Below, piece by piece: positions 39,203-51,832 of a DNA stretch of 64,000 nucleotides (positions within the stretch are counted from its first letter, which is position 1; every line of letters starts with the position of its first letter). Origin of the DNA: Chthoniobacteraceae bacterium (GTDB lineage: Bacteria; Verrucomicrobiota; Verrucomicrobiia; Chthoniobacterales; Chthoniobacteraceae). The stretch lies in the NCBI GenBank assembly GCA_947449735.1, contig CANFTB010000022.1:1-64000 (forward strand). The letters are read 5' to 3'. A program made the position numbers and the translations under genes. The notes beneath the pieces are model-generated. The model was not told where the DNA came from. It did no database searches and saw only the letters and a program-made list of their open reading frames with translations.

Positions 39203-41710
39203 TTAGTCCCAGATAAACCGCTCCAGTCGGAGCTGGTGCGCTCTGTTCTTCGCCTCCTCGCTGCGGCCACCGCCAAAGCGCGAAAGCCGCTCATACAAGG
39301 CGATCGCATCCCGCCACACACCCTGCGCCTCCAAGATCCGTGCGGCATCGAAACCCGCCTTGTTCAGCCAAAAATACTCTCCCGTTTCCACGGAGCCCGG
39401 AGCATCCAGCACGCCGTAAAACACCTTGAGCGCCTCCAGCGGCTGCGACGCCTCCCGCGCCTTGCCCGCCTTGTACAGCGCCTGATTTCGCCAAACCGCC
39501 GGCACCCCGTCAGACTGCGCCAGCGCCTCGTATTCCGCAACCGCCCCGGCCAGAGCACCACCAGTGCGCTTCGCCAGCGACAGCATCGCGTCGGCCTTGC
39601 CGCAGCGCGCGGAAAGCTTCATTTCGAAATCCACGCCGACCGGTGCTTTCAAAATCAAATCAAACAGGACCATTCCCTCCTCCTCCTCCCCCAGCCTGCT
39701 CTTCACAGCCGCCTGCTGGTACCGGGCCTTCCAGCGCAACGCACCGCCCGTGCTCGCCACCTTGTCCCAATAACCCAGCGCCCGATCCACAGATCCCGGA
39801 TTCAACAAGCTGGAGGCGCATTGTCCCGCCAGAAACAAGGCCGTCTCCGCCAGAGGACCGCCGGCCTGCTGTCCGGCGACCGTAGCAAACTGCGCCTCCG
39901 CATTCGCAAAATCTTTCCGCCGGAAATAGATCTCCCCCAGCTTCATCCGCATCTCGCCAACCAACGGCGAGCCCGAAAACTCCCGCAAAAACTCCTCGCC
40001 CATGCGCAGCACCTCCTCCTCGTTGCGGGGCACCTCTGCGTCGGCCAAAAACACGGCGAGATACCTCGCCTGAACCGCCGATTGCGGCGACTGGGGGTCA
40101 TTCGCCACCACGCGCAACAAAGCGCTGGCCCGTTCGCGCAGAACGCCGCTACTACGCGCCCCCGCGACCGGTGCCGTCGTGGCCTCGCGGTTGCACAATT
40201 CCGCAAGCGCGACGCGCGCGTCCCCAAGCCGCGGATGCGAAGGATGCGTCCGGATAAAACGCTGCAGCATTTCATCAGCCTGGGGTTGTCCTCCGGAAAC
40301 CCGACGCAGCGCGCTCTCCAACTCCAGCTCGGCAGCCAGACCCTCGGCGCCTCCAAGCTGTCTCAACGTCTCAACCTCCTCTGCAGCACGCCGGAAATTC
40401 AGCACCTGAAGCGCGCTCAGTCCGGCGTTGTAAGACGCCTCGGCGCGCAGTTCGGGCCACCGCAAGGCCGCCGCTGAAAACAATTCCAGTGCCGTCTCAT
40501 AAGCCCCGTTCCGGTAAGCCAGCAATGCCTGCCGCATCTGCAGCAACCTGCACACCGCCGTCTCCTCGCACAATGCAAGTCCCTCGGAAATCAACGCTCC
40601 CGCCCCCGACCAATCCGGCCCGGACATCAGCTGCTCCGCCCTCTGCAACAAGGCGACAGGAGCCAGCCTGTGCCCGGGAAATTCTTTGCAAAAGAGGGCG
40701 AGTTCAGCCGCTCCCCGGGAGCCCTTGCCCAGGTTGAAATACATCTGCGCCAGATAAAACCGGGCAAGCGCCCTGTGCTCCGGAGTCCCCACACGTAAGC
40801 AATCCCGAAATTCCTCCTCAACAGATACCTGCGTTTCACTCAGAAGGGCCGAAAGCTTTTGAAACAAGGGCTCCGAACCGGGTACCTCGCGCCCCGTTTT
40901 GAGAAACTGCAAGAGCCCCCGCGCCGCCCGCTCCACCTCGCCCCTCTGCTCGGCCACCGCAGCAACTCCCAGCAACGCTCCGACAAATACATCAGCACCC
41001 TTGGGAACGTCCTCCGCGAGCAGCGCATTAAACGCTTCGCCAGCCTCTGCAACGCGGCCCTCGGCCAAATCCATCTTTGCCTCCAACAATCGCCTCGACG
41101 AGACCTCCGCCGCACCCTGCGACTCCACGCGCTTCAACAAAGCGCGGGCCTCTTCAAACGCCGAATCTTCAACCAAAAGCGACGTCAGGCTCAACAGCAG
41201 CGCATTGCCGCCTCCGCCCGCCTCCAGCCGCGCGCGCAGTTCCAACACAGCCTCGCCCCGACTGCCGCACTGGGAAAGCGCCGCAGCCCTACCCAGCGCA
41301 CACGCCTCGCCGCTTGCTCCCAGATTGCCAGCCGACAAAAAACGGTCCGCCGCAACCGTCCATCGCCCCGACTGCAGCGCCGCCTCAGCCAGACACACCG
41401 CCGCGGCGGGCTCCGCCGCCTGATCCTTCAAAAGCGACTCCACCCGGGATGAATCCCCGGTTCGTAAACAAATCTGCGCCAGCAGCAAACGGGCCTCCCT
41501 CTTCTCCATTTCGGAGGCCTTTCCGTCGTCCAACAGCGACTCCAGAGGCGCCGCCGCAACAAGCACGGCCCCCGCCTCCAGTGACGCATGCGCGGAAGCC
41601 AGCACCGCGGCAGCCTCCTGCGCAAAAACAGGGGAGGCGAAAGAAACCAGAGCCGCCAGCCCCAAGCCCCTTCCAAAACTGCCTAAAAGCTTTGCTGCAG
41701 AATCCTTCAT
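39203..41710 (-). CDS. Secreted TPR-repeat protein
   Basis: From the ATG at 41710 the protein has 835 residues. A signal peptide is clear (KLLGSFGRGLGLAALVSFASPVFAQ, cut after FAQ). The rest is a chain of helical TPR-like repeats, for example EARLLLAQICLRTGDSSRVE, ALARFYLAQMYFNLGKGSRG and GEIYFRRKDFANAEAQFATV. It is probably periplasmic or outer-membrane associated and acts as a scaffold. Its ATG overlaps the TGA of uvrA by four bases (ATGA), so translation is likely coupled to uvrA, although a functional link to repair is not obvious. Confidence 0.8.
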   Translation of the reverse strand: MKDSAAKLLGSFGRGLGLAALVSFASPVFAQEAAAVLASAHASLEAGAVLVAAAPLESLLDDGKASEMEKREARLLLAQICLRTGDSSRVESLLKDQAAEPAAAVCLAEAALQSGRWTVAADRFLSAGNLGASGEACALGRAAALSQCGSRGEAVLELRARLEAGGGGNALLLSLTSLLVEDSAFEEARALLKRVESQGAAEVSSRRLLEAKMDLAEGRVAEAGEAFNALLAEDVPKGADVFVGALLGVAAVAEQRGEVERAARGLLQFLKTGREVPGSEPLFQKLSALLSETQVSVEEEFRDCLRVGTPEHRALARFYLAQMYFNLGKGSRGAAELALFCKEFPGHRLAPVALLQRAEQLMSGPDWSGAGALISEGLALCEETAVCRLLQMRQALLAYRNGAYETALELFSAAALRWPELRAEASYNAGLSALQVLNFRRAAEEVETLRQLGGAEGLAAELELESALRRVSGGQPQADEMLQRFIRTHPSHPRLGDARVALAELCNREATTAPVAGARSSGVLRERASALLRVVANDPQSPQSAVQARYLAVFLADAEVPRNEEEVLRMGEEFLREFSGSPLVGEMRMKLGEIYFRRKDFANAEAQFATVAGQQAGGPLAETALFLAGQCASSLLNPGSVDRALGYWDKVASTGGALRWKARYQQAAVKSRLGEEEEGMVLFDLILKAPVGVDFEMKLSARCGKADAMLSLAKRTGGALAGAVAEYEALAQSDGVPAVWRNQALYKAGKAREASQPLEALKVFYGVLDAPGSVETGEYFWLNKAGFDAARILEAQGVWRDAIALYERLSRFGGGRSEEAKNRAHQLRLERFIWD

Positions 41711-44610
41711 TTCAAAATCTTCGCCAGATGCCGCCCAGTGTAAGACGCCTCGCACCCCGCCACAACCTCAGGCGTTCCCTCGACCAGAATCCTCCCCCCG
41801 CACGAACCACCCTCCGGTCCGAGATCCATCACCCAGTCGGCGCATTTGATCACCTCGAGGTTGTGTTCAATGATGATGAGCGTGTTGCCCGCATCGCGCA
41901 GCTTGAAGAGCACCTCCAGCAGCTTGTGGATGTCCGCAAAGTGGAGTCCCGTCGTCGGCTCATCGAGAATATACACGGTGCGCCCGGTCGCCTTGCGGGC
42001 CAGTTCCGCAGCCAGCTTGATACGCTGTGCTTCTCCCCCGGAGAGCGTCGCACCCGACTGCCCCAGACGCACATAGCCGAGCCCGACATCCTCGAGCGCC
42101 ACCAGCTTGTCCGATATCGTCGGTACGTTTTTAAAGAACCGGCAAGCTTCGTCCACCGTCATTTCCAGAATGTCCGCCACGTTGCGCCCCTTGTAGGTGA
42201 CCTCCAACGTCTCCCGGTTGTAGCGCCGTCCCCGGCACACTTCGCATTCCACAAACACGTCCGCAAGGAAGTGCATCTCGATGCGCTTGACTCCGTCGCC
42301 TTCGCAAGATTCGCAGCGCCCGCCCTTCACATTGAAGGAGAACCGGCCCGCGTCGTAGCCCCTCACACGGGAGGCAGGGAGGCCGGCCAGCAGATCGCGG
42401 ACGGCGGTAAAAGCGCCGACATAAGTCACCGGGTTGGAACGGGGTGTGCGTCCGATCGGGTCCTGGTCGATCACGATCATCTTGTCCACCTGCTCCACTC
42501 CGAGCACCGCCCGGTACGCCCCGGGCCGCTCCTTGGCGCGGTGCAGCTTCCGCGACAGCACCCGCCTCAGCACATCGTCCACCAGGGTCGACTTTCCCGA
42601 GCCCGACACCCCCGTGACACACGTCAAGCAGCCTAGCGGGAAATGGGCGTCCACATCTTGGAGATTGTTTTCCGTAACTCCCAGCAGGCTCAACCAGCCC
42701 GGCGGCAGGTGTTCACGGGTGATCTGCGAACGCAGGCTGGCTGCACGCTTGCGCACCTTCGGCACGGGAATCTTCAAGCGGCCCGAAAGATACTGCCCGG
42801 TCAGCGACACATGGGACGCCTCGATCTCCGCCGGCGTGCCTGCCGCAACGATCTGACCGCCGCGCACACCCGCCCCGGGCCCAAGATCGAGTACATAGTC
42901 GGCTGCGCGAATGGTGTCCTCGTCGTGCTCGACGACCACCACGGAATTCCCCAGGTCGCGCAGCCGGCGCAGGGTTTCGATCAGCCGGTCGTTGTCCCTC
43001 TGGTGCAGGCCGATGCTCGGCTCGTCGAGCACGTACAGGCAGCCGGCAAGACCGGACCCGATCTGCGTCGCGAGCCGGATGCGCTGCGACTCCCCGCCGG
43101 AAAGCGTGCCGCTCTGGCGCTCCAGGCTGAGGTAGCCCAAGCCCACTTCGTTTAAAAACCTGAGGCGGTTGACCAGCTCGCGGCGCACTTCGGAGGTGAT
43201 GAATCGCTGGCTCTCGTCGAGCTCCAGCCCCTCCACAAACTCCAGTGCGGCGGCGACCGTGAGGCGACAAAAATCAGCCACCCCCATGTGCTGCGGCCGC
43301 CCCTCGATAGCGCCCCGCACGCGTACAGCCAGAATCTCCGGACGCAACCTCGCCCCGGAACAAACCCGGCACGGGCGCACCCCCATGAATCGGCGCAGCC
43401 TTTGCCGGCCAGTCTCGCTTTCGGTCGCCTCGTAAAGCTTCTGCAACTGCGCCACCACACCCTCAAAGGACCGCTTCACGGAGGCCCCGCCCGTCGGCGA
43501 GGGAAGTGGCAGCACTTCCTCCCCGGTGCCATGCAAAAGCGCGTCCCGAAACCTCTGCGGCAACAATCCCCAGGGAACCTCGAGCGAAGCCTTGTAGTGG
43601 GCGGCGAGCTTCGCGATGAGGGCTTGATAAAAAGCCTCCAGCCGCTTCTCCGCCTTTTTCCACGGGACGATTGCCCCGTCCGCCAGCGTCTTATCGGGAT
43701 CGGGCACGACCAGTTCCGGATCAATCTCGAGCCGGGTGCCAAGCCCCTGGCACTCGGTGCACGCCCCGAGGTGGCTGTTGAAGGAAAAATGCTTCGGCGT
43801 CAGGGCTGGCATTTCAAACCCGGTCTCGGCGTTCACGAAGGTCGTGCAAAATTGCAGCAGCTCGCCGGGGCGTCCCTCCGGAGTCTGCAACAGCACCCAG
43901 ACCCTGCTGCGCCCGAGTTTGAGCGCCAGTTCGACGGACTCCGCCACGCGCTGCCGCACCCCGTCCTTGAGGACGATCCGGTCGATCACAATCTCAATGG
44001 AGTGCGGCTGACCGGAGGCCAGCTTCGTAATCGGATGCTGGCCCGCGATTTCAACGATTTCGCCATCAATGCGGGCGCGCAAAAACCCGTCGCGCTTCAA
44101 ACGCTCGAGCACATCGCGAAAGCCCCCCTCCTCCGCGGCCACCAACGGAGCGAGTATGATGAGCCTGCTCTCCGGAGGCAGTTCCACGATGCGGTCGACG
44201 ATTTGCTGGGCGTTGAGCCGCTGCAGAGGCTGCCCCGAACCGGGGTCGTGCGGCTGGCCGACGGAGGAAAAAAGCAGGCGCAGGTAATCGTAGATCTCCG
44301 TCTGCGTGGCGATGGTCGAGCGGGGGTTGCCCCCGGAGGAGCGCTGCTCGATGGCGATCGCGGGCGAAAGTCCCTCGATAAAATCCACGTCCGGCTTTTG
44401 CAACTGGTCCAGAAACTGGCGCGCGTAGGCCGAGAGGCTTTCCACGTACCGCCGCTGCCCCTCGGCGTAAAGCGTGTCGAAGGCCAGCGAACTCTTGCCG
44501 GAACCGCTCAGCCCCGTAACCACAACAAGGCTCTCCCTCGGGATTTCCAGGGAAAGGTTTTTCAGATTATGCTGGCGGGCTCCGAGGATCCGGATGCTTT
44601 CTCTAGCCAT
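41707..44610 (-). CDS. uvrA: Excinuclease ABC subunit A
   Basis: The 967-residue ABC-type ATPase finds DNA damage in nucleotide excision repair. Both ATPase halves are complete: Walker [10 protein letters not shown] and GVSGSGKST, signatures LSGGESQRI and LSGGEAQRI. Zinc pairs [25 protein letters not shown] and CEVCRGRRY are intact. The ATG at 44610 gives [19 protein letters not shown], the normal N-terminus; an open frame extends to 44739. A TPR gene overlaps its stop. Confidence 0.97.
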   Translation of the reverse strand: MARESIRILGARQHNLKNLSLEIPRESLVVVTGLSGSGKSSLAFDTLYAEGQRRYVESLSAYARQFLDQLQKPDVDFIEGLSPAIAIEQRSSGGNPRSTIATQTEIYDYLRLLFSSVGQPHDPGSGQPLQRLNAQQIVDRIVELPPESRLIILAPLVAAEEGGFRDVLERLKRDGFLRARIDGEIVEIAGQHPITKLASGQPHSIEIVIDRIVLKDGVRQRVAESVELALKLGRSRVWVLLQTPEGRPGELLQFCTTFVNAETGFEMPALTPKHFSFNSHLGACTECQGLGTRLEIDPELVVPDPDKTLADGAIVPWKKAEKRLEAFYQALIAKLAAHYKASLEVPWGLLPQRFRDALLHGTGEEVLPLPSPTGGASVKRSFEGVVAQLQKLYEATESETGRQRLRRFMGVRPCRVCSGARLRPEILAVRVRGAIEGRPQHMGVADFCRLTVAAALEFVEGLELDESQRFITSEVRRELVNRLRFLNEVGLGYLSLERQSGTLSGGESQRIRLATQIGSGLAGCLYVLDEPSIGLHQRDNDRLIETLRRLRDLGNSVVVVEHDEDTIRAADYVLDLGPGAGVRGGQIVAAGTPAEIEASHVSLTGQYLSGRLKIPVPKVRKRAASLRSQITREHLPPGWLSLLGVTENNLQDVDAHFPLGCLTCVTGVSGSGKSTLVDDVLRRVLSRKLHRAKERPGAYRAVLGVEQVDKMIVIDQDPIGRTPRSNPVTYVGAFTAVRDLLAGLPASRVRGYDAGRFSFNVKGGRCESCEGDGVKRIEMHFLADVFVECEVCRGRRYNRETLEVTYKGRNVADILEMTVDEACRFFKNVPTISDKLVALEDVGLGYVRLGQSGATLSGGEAQRIKLAAELARKATGRTVYILDEPTTGLHFADIHKLLEVLFKLRDAGNTLIIIEHNLEVIKCADWVMDLGPEGGSCGGRILVEGTPEVVAGCEASYTGRHLAKILK

Positions 44611-44726
44611 GCGAAGAGGCGGTCTTGGGTGAAGGATCTTTAAACAAACCACTCTCCCACCGTCTTCTCCAGCCCCAATTCCATATCCCCGCCGGACCGC
44701 CTGCCCCAACCAGACTCGAAAATCCC

Positions 44727-44978
44727 ATGAACGCCACACCCTCCCCCGAAGAATCCCTGCAGTTGTTGTGGGAGCAATTCCGCAACGTGCGCCATGATAT
44801 GAACAACGTGTTTGCCGTCCTCATGGCGCTCGCGGAACTGGGCCCACGCAACCCGGCGAACTATGAACGCCTCGGCCATGCGGTGCTGGAACGCTGCCCC
44901 AAGGTGCTGGAGGACCTGCAAAAGTTTCAGGACCTTCTTTCCTCCACTTTGGAGCGTTCCAAAACCGGCAACCCCTGA
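44727..44978 (+). CDS. Stand-alone histidine-kinase-type phosphoacceptor (DHp-like) domain protein
   Basis: The 83-residue protein is almost entirely helical. It contains VRHDMNNVFAVLMALAELG with His23, which resembles the H-box HDxNN form of some sensor kinases. A second helix follows (GHAVLERCPKVLEDLQKFQDLL). No ATPase, sensor or receiver is attached. It could be a phosphotransfer or dimerisation partner for another kinase, or a remnant of one. It is divergent from uvrA and lies 17 bp upstream of trmD. The frame is open to 44625, but the ATG at 44727 is the likely start. Confidence 0.6.
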   Translation: MNATPSPEESLQLLWEQFRNVRHDMNNVFAVLMALAELGPRNPANYERLGHAVLERCPKVLEDLQKFQDLLSSTLERSKTGNP

Positions 44979-44995
44979 ATCCACCCGGCCAGTCC

Positions 44996-45667
44996 ATGCG
45001 CATCGACATCCTTTCCCTTTTTCCACAGATCGCCGCAGCCGCCCTGGCCGAGAGCATGATTGGAAAGGCCCAGCAGAAGGGCCTGGTGCAGATCCACTCC
45101 CACAACATCAGAGACTGGGCCCGGGACAAGCACCGGACAACCGACGACACCCCCTACGGCGGCGGGCAGGGAATGGTGTTGAAATGCGAACCCCTGTTCG
45201 AGGCCATCGAGTCCCTGCGCACGCCGGAGTCCCGCGTGATCTACATGTCCCCCGCCGGAGTCCCTTTCCGGCAGGAAACGGCCGCGCGGCTTGCCTCGGA
45301 TTGCCGCCACATGATCCTCCTCTGCGGTCACTACGAGGGAATCGACCAGCGCGTGATCGACACCCTGGTGCACGAGGAAATCTCGATCGGCGACTATGTG
45401 CTCACCAACGGAGCCATCGCCGCCGTGGTGGTCGCCGACGCCGTCGTACGCCTGCTGCCGGGGGTCCTCGGCGACGCGGCGTCGGCCGTCGACGATTCCT
45501 TTGCCACAGGGCTTCTGGAGTTTCCCCACTACACAAGGCCCATGGACTTCAGGGGGGCGCGCGTGCCCGACATCCTGCTCTCGGGCAACCACGCCGCCAT
45601 CGCCGACTGGCGCAGAGCGCAGGCGCTTGAAAAAACCCGCCGCCACAGGCCGGACCTGCTGAGCTAA
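44996..45667 (+). CDS. trmD: tRNA (guanine-37-N1)-methyltransferase
   Basis: The 223-residue SPOUT enzyme makes m1G37 in tRNAs with G36, preventing frameshifting. Visible motifs: MRIDILSLFPQ, DDTPYGGGQGMVLKCEPL, LLCGHYEGIDQRVID, EEISIGDYVLTNGAIAAVV and the C-terminal HYTRPMDFRGARVPDILLSG. The length is typical. The usual rimM-trmD-rplS neighbours are missing; instead it follows the DHp-like gene by 17 bp. Confidence 0.97.
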   Translation: MRIDILSLFPQIAAAALAESMIGKAQQKGLVQIHSHNIRDWARDKHRTTDDTPYGGGQGMVLKCEPLFEAIESLRTPESRVIYMSPAGVPFRQETAARLASDCRHMILLCGHYEGIDQRVIDTLVHEEISIGDYVLTNGAIAAVVVADAVVRLLPGVLGDAASAVDDSFATGLLEFPHYTRPMDFRGARVPDILLSGNHAAIADWRRAQALEKTRRHRPDLLS

Positions 45668-45768
45668 CCCGGGGCCGCAGCCCGCCCTGCAGCAGCCGTT
45701 CGGTCTACCCTGCCGCGCTTTTTACTCGCCGTCCCATCCGAGTGGCCCGAAAGTTTCCAGCCTCTCCT

Positions 45769-46650
45769 ATGAGTGAATCCCGTGTCCTTCGAATCGGACT
45801 GCCCACCGGCTCCCTGCAAGAACCCACTTTTGCGCTTTTCGCGAAAGCGGGCTTTACCATTTCCGGCGCCAGCCGCTCCTACAAACCCTCCGTCGACGAC
45901 CCTGAACTAGTGATCCGCCTGCTGCGCGCTCAGGAAATCAGCCGCTACGTCGAACACGGCTTCCTCGACTGCGGGCTCACCGGGCGGGACTGGGTCTTCA
46001 ACAACGCGTCCGACGTCGAAGTCCTCTCAGAAATGACTTTTTCAAAAACCAGCGCTCAACCCACTCGCTGGGTCATCGCAGTGCCGGAAGACTCGGAAAT
46101 AAAGAGCGTCCAGGACCTTCAGGGCAAGGTGATTGCAACGGAAGCTGTGGAGCTCACGCGCCGTTATCTCGCCGGGCACGGCGTGGAAGCCATCGTTGAA
46201 TTCTCCTGGGGGGCGACGGAGGTGAAGGTGCCGGACCTGGTGGACGCCATCGTGGACGTCACCGAGACCGGCTCCTCGCTGCGCGCAAACAAGCTCCGTA
46301 TCCTGGAGACGATCCTGGAGAGCTCCCCTCAACTCATCGCCAACAAGGCGGCCTACCAGGACGCCTGGAAGCGGCAGAAACTCGACAAGCTGGTCCTCCT
46401 GCTGCAGGGCGCTTTCGCCGCCCGGGACAATGTGGGGCTGAAAATGAACCTGCCGGAAGCAAACCTCCCGGCCCTCCTCTCGACCCTTCCCTCCCTTCGC
46501 AACCCCACAGTTTCGCATCTTGCGCAGCAGGGGTGGATCGCCGTGGAAACGGTGATCGCGGAGAAGGTCGTGCGCGAAATCATCCCTCAGCTCAAGGCTT
46601 TGGGAGCCGAAGGCATCATCGAATACCCCCTCAATAAATTGGTTCATTAA
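45769..46650 (+). CDS. hisG: ATP phosphoribosyltransferase, long form
   Basis: First enzyme of histidine synthesis. The 293-residue length and the C-terminal ACT-like region (LPSLRNPTVSHL, GWIAVETVIAEKVVREIIP, LGAEGIIEYPLNKLV) mark the long HisG form, which is feedback-regulated by histidine and does not need HisZ. The catalytic part contains RIGLPTGSLQ, DCGLTGRDWV, VIATEAVELTRRYL and VDVTETGSSLRANKL. ATG 45769 is chosen over the GTG at 45742 because MSESRVLRIGLPTG is the normal N-terminus. Confidence 0.95.
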   Translation: MSESRVLRIGLPTGSLQEPTFALFAKAGFTISGASRSYKPSVDDPELVIRLLRAQEISRYVEHGFLDCGLTGRDWVFNNASDVEVLSEMTFSKTSAQPTRWVIAVPEDSEIKSVQDLQGKVIATEAVELTRRYLAGHGVEAIVEFSWGATEVKVPDLVDAIVDVTETGSSLRANKLRILETILESSPQLIANKAAYQDAWKRQKLDKLVLLLQGAFAARDNVGLKMNLPEANLPALLSTLPSLRNPTVSHLAQQGWIAVETVIAEKVVREIIPQLKALGAEGIIEYPLNKLVH

Positions 46651-46743
46651 GAGCGAGCCGACTGCGGCCTCAAATTTAGAGGTTGCACCCGGGCCGTTTT
46701 CTTGGTTGCCTCCCGCCCCCCGAACGCTAGCTAATTATTTCAC

Positions 46744-46848
46744 ATGGGTTCCCTAAAAAAGAGACGCAAAACAAAGATCGCCAAACATAAGCGCAAAAAG
46801 CGGATGAAAGAAAACCGCCACAAGAAACGCTTGCGTTACAAGAGCTAG
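46744..46848 (+). CDS. 34-residue basic protein with AURKAIP1/COX24 (mS38-like) domain
   Basis: The whole protein is MGSLKKRRKTKIAKHKRKKR followed by MKENRHKKRLRYKS. More than half the residues are Lys, Arg or His. The KHK.KKR.K.NRHKKR core matches the domain shared by mitochondrial ribosomal mS38 (AURKAIP1, yeast COX24) and small proteins of Bacteroidota and Verrucomicrobiota. A ribosome-bound role is inferred from that family. It lies 13 bp before the TPR gene. Confidence 0.8.
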   Translation: MGSLKKRRKTKIAKHKRKKRMKENRHKKRLRYKS

Positions 46849-46861
46849 GCAGTTTTAGGCC

Positions 46862-48697
46862 ATGGACCGTTCCAACGCGGCAACAGTCCAGCCCCTCGTA
46901 CGGTACGCTCTGGCGGCATCGCTGGCAGGAGGTTTGCTCCTCCCGCTCCCTGCTCACGCCGCCAAGTCGTCCAAGACTGCCACATCCCCGGCAACCGCTC
47001 AGGTTGTCGCCGTCAAAAAACCAGCCCCGGTGGACATTCCTCCGGGGCCGGTTTTTGCTGACCCCTTCCCGTCTCCACCTTCGGAAATCGGGCCTGATTT
47101 GTTGTCCTCGGAGCAGGACAGCTCGAAATCCGAGGCCTTCGTTCGTTACGCGCTCGCCCTCATTGCCGAAGACTCAGGAGACGATGAGGATCTCGTGCGC
47201 GACCTTTACACTTCGGCCCTCGAACTCGATCCCGGCAACACGCGGCTCGCCTCGCGCATTGCAGCCACCCTCCTCAAGGAGAAAAAGCCCGACGATGCAG
47301 TGCGCATCCTAAAGAACGCCCACCAGGCGTCACCCCGCGAGCCCGGCCCCGCGATCGACCTCGCTCGGATTTACCTCGGCGCGCTACGCCAGGCCGACAG
47401 CGCGCTGACTTACGCGGAGCGGGCGTTCAAACTCGCGCCCGAGGACTTCACAGCCCTCTCGACGTTCATCGAAGTCTGCGCCGCGGGCCGTCTACCTCAG
47501 CGCATCGACGAGACCCTCAGAAAGACACTGGCCCAGCCCATACAGGACGCAAACTTCTGGCTTCGCGCAGGGGACCTGTTTCGCAACGCCCTTTCGCCGC
47601 GCGGACAACCACCCGGAAAAACCCAACTGGAACGCCTGAATGCGCTCTACAAGAAGGCCCTGGAACTCGATCCTACCAACCTCGCCTGTTTGGAGCGCAC
47701 TGCCGACCACTACACGCTGACGCACCAGTACGCCGAGGCCTGCCGCTTTTACGAGCGCACCAACACCCTTTTTGCGCAAGAGAACAAAAGCCACGCGCTC
47801 CCCGTTTGCCAGAAGTGGGCGCGCGCCCTCGTCCTCAACGAGCAGCCAGACACCGCCCTCGAGCTACTCGAGGAAACCATCCGCCAAAACCCTTCGGCAG
47901 CCGACCCTCGGGAACTGGCGGGCGAGCTCTACCTTCAGCAGGGCCAGCTTGTTTCAGCCCTCAGTCATTTCAAGATCGCCCTGGACCTGGGCGGGGCGCG
48001 ACTGGAGGACCATGTCCGTCTGGTGCAACTTCAGCTGCGGATCAAGCGCGGGGACGAGGCCGTGGAGAGCGCCATGCGGGCGCGGAAGGCCTTTCCCGAA
48101 GCACCCGGCATCACCATGCTGCTAGCCGTCGCCTTAGGCGAGGCCAAGCGCCACCAAGAGGCTGTTCAGGCCTTTGAAATGGCGGAACAGGAATTTCTCA
48201 AGATCCAAACCGAGGGCCTCGACGCTTCCTTCTACCTCACCTACGGGGCGGCCGCAGAACGCGCCGGGATGGTGGAGCAAGCCGCGAAGCTTTTGCAGAA
48301 GAGCATCTCGATCGATCCGGAGAACGCGGCGGAGGCCCTAAACTACCTCGGGTTCATGTGGGTGGACCGCAACGTGAACCTGGATGAAGGGGGCGCCCTG
48401 ATCCGCAAGGCACTCGGACTCCGTCCCAACCACCCGGCCTACCTCGACAGTCTGGGATGGTGGTATTACAGAAAAGGCGACCTGCCGGCGGCGGTCAAAG
48501 AACTGCGCAAGGCGCTGGAAAAAATCCGAAGGGAAGAGGCGCCTGATATCTACGACCACCTCGGCGAGGTTCAGGAACGCCTGGGCAACACTGCGGAGGC
48601 GATCAACGCCTGGGAGGCTGCGCTCGAACTGGACCCCTCCCTCGAATCCGTGAAAGAAAAGATCCAGCGCCTGCGCAACGCCGCCACCAAGCAATAA
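46862..48697 (+). CDS. TPR-repeat protein, exported
   Basis: The 611-residue protein has a signal peptide (YALAASLAGGLLLPLPAHAA), a Pro/Ala linker and then at least eight TPR units, for example LYTSALELDPGNTRLASRIA, AKLLQKSISIDPENAAEALN, and ALELDPSLESVKEKIQRLRN at the end. It includes YLDSLGWWYYRKGDLPAAV, common in tetratricopeptide proteins of Verrucomicrobiota and Deltaproteobacteria. A scaffold role in the periplasm or outer membrane is likely; the partner is unknown. It follows the COX24-like gene by 13 bp. Confidence 0.83.
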   Translation: MDRSNAATVQPLVRYALAASLAGGLLLPLPAHAAKSSKTATSPATAQVVAVKKPAPVDIPPGPVFADPFPSPPSEIGPDLLSSEQDSSKSEAFVRYALALIAEDSGDDEDLVRDLYTSALELDPGNTRLASRIAATLLKEKKPDDAVRILKNAHQASPREPGPAIDLARIYLGALRQADSALTYAERAFKLAPEDFTALSTFIEVCAAGRLPQRIDETLRKTLAQPIQDANFWLRAGDLFRNALSPRGQPPGKTQLERLNALYKKALELDPTNLACLERTADHYTLTHQYAEACRFYERTNTLFAQENKSHALPVCQKWARALVLNEQPDTALELLEETIRQNPSAADPRELAGELYLQQGQLVSALSHFKIALDLGGARLEDHVRLVQLQLRIKRGDEAVESAMRARKAFPEAPGITMLLAVALGEAKRHQEAVQAFEMAEQEFLKIQTEGLDASFYLTYGAAAERAGMVEQAAKLLQKSISIDPENAAEALNYLGFMWVDRNVNLDEGGALIRKALGLRPNHPAYLDSLGWWYYRKGDLPAAVKELRKALEKIRREEAPDIYDHLGEVQERLGNTAEAINAWEAALELDPSLESVKEKIQRLRNAATKQ

Positions 48698-48776
48698 GTT
48701 CACCCACTCCAAATTCGGCTGTTGCCACCGGAGAGGTTTCATGGCGACCTCTGCCCTCCCGCTTTCCCACTCTTTT

Positions 48777-51278
<2,502 letters not shown>

Positions 51279-51291
51279 CCCCCACCTCCTC

Positions 51292-51756
51292 ATGCCGATA
51301 CCGACTACGCCCCGTTTCCGTTTAAACGTCGCCGGTATCCTCAGAGACACTCACGGCCGCATCCTCATCTGCGAACGCATGGGAAAACGCGGCTCGTGGC
51401 AGTTCCCCCAGGGCGGAGTGGATCCGGGGGAAAGCCTGCAGGGTGCCCTGCACCGCGAACTCTACGAAGAGATCGGCGTCACCCCCGAACAAACGGAAAT
51501 TCGCAACCAGTCCGGCCCCTACCGCTATCATTTCGAGGGAGCCGTCGTTAAAGGCTACCACGGCAAGGACCAGCATTTCTTCCTTGTGCACTTCCACGGA
51601 CCGGAGGACGCCATCCGGGTCGACCTGCCGCATCCGGAATTCCAAGCCTACCGCTGGATCTTGCCCGAAACTTTCGACCTCAACTGGCTCGCCCCCATGA
51701 AACGCGAAATGTACCGCCGCGTTTTCGCAGACTTACTCTGGATCCATCTGCCCTGA
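51292..51756 (+). CDS. rppH: RppH-type Nudix hydrolase (RNA pyrophosphohydrolase)
   Basis: The 154-residue protein has the RppH layout: PRFRLNVAGILRD, GSWQFPQGGVDPGES, the Nudix box at 41-63 ending LHRELYEEIGV, and QKHF-like KDQHFFLVHF and HPEFQAYRWI near the end. RppH removes pyrophosphate from 5' triphosphate mRNA ends and triggers decay. In some organisms the same fold hydrolyses dinucleoside polyphosphates. It lies 13 bp after topB, so cotranscription is likely. Confidence 0.88.
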   Translation: MPIPTTPRFRLNVAGILRDTHGRILICERMGKRGSWQFPQGGVDPGESLQGALHRELYEEIGVTPEQTEIRNQSGPYRYHFEGAVVKGYHGKDQHFFLVHFHGPEDAIRVDLPHPEFQAYRWILPETFDLNWLAPMKREMYRRVFADLLWIHLP

Positions 51757-51832
51757 GCACGCCCGTTTTTTGCATCTCGCACTAAAACACATTGACTGGC
51801 CCGTCCGAAACGGGCACACCGAGCGGGTCTTT

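Noticed and set aside
43288-44643. A 451-codon plus-strand frame opposite uvrA, and a 519-codon one at 41077-42636
   Set aside because: Both are antisense to uvrA and the TPR gene, and the products look like shadow translations without motifs.
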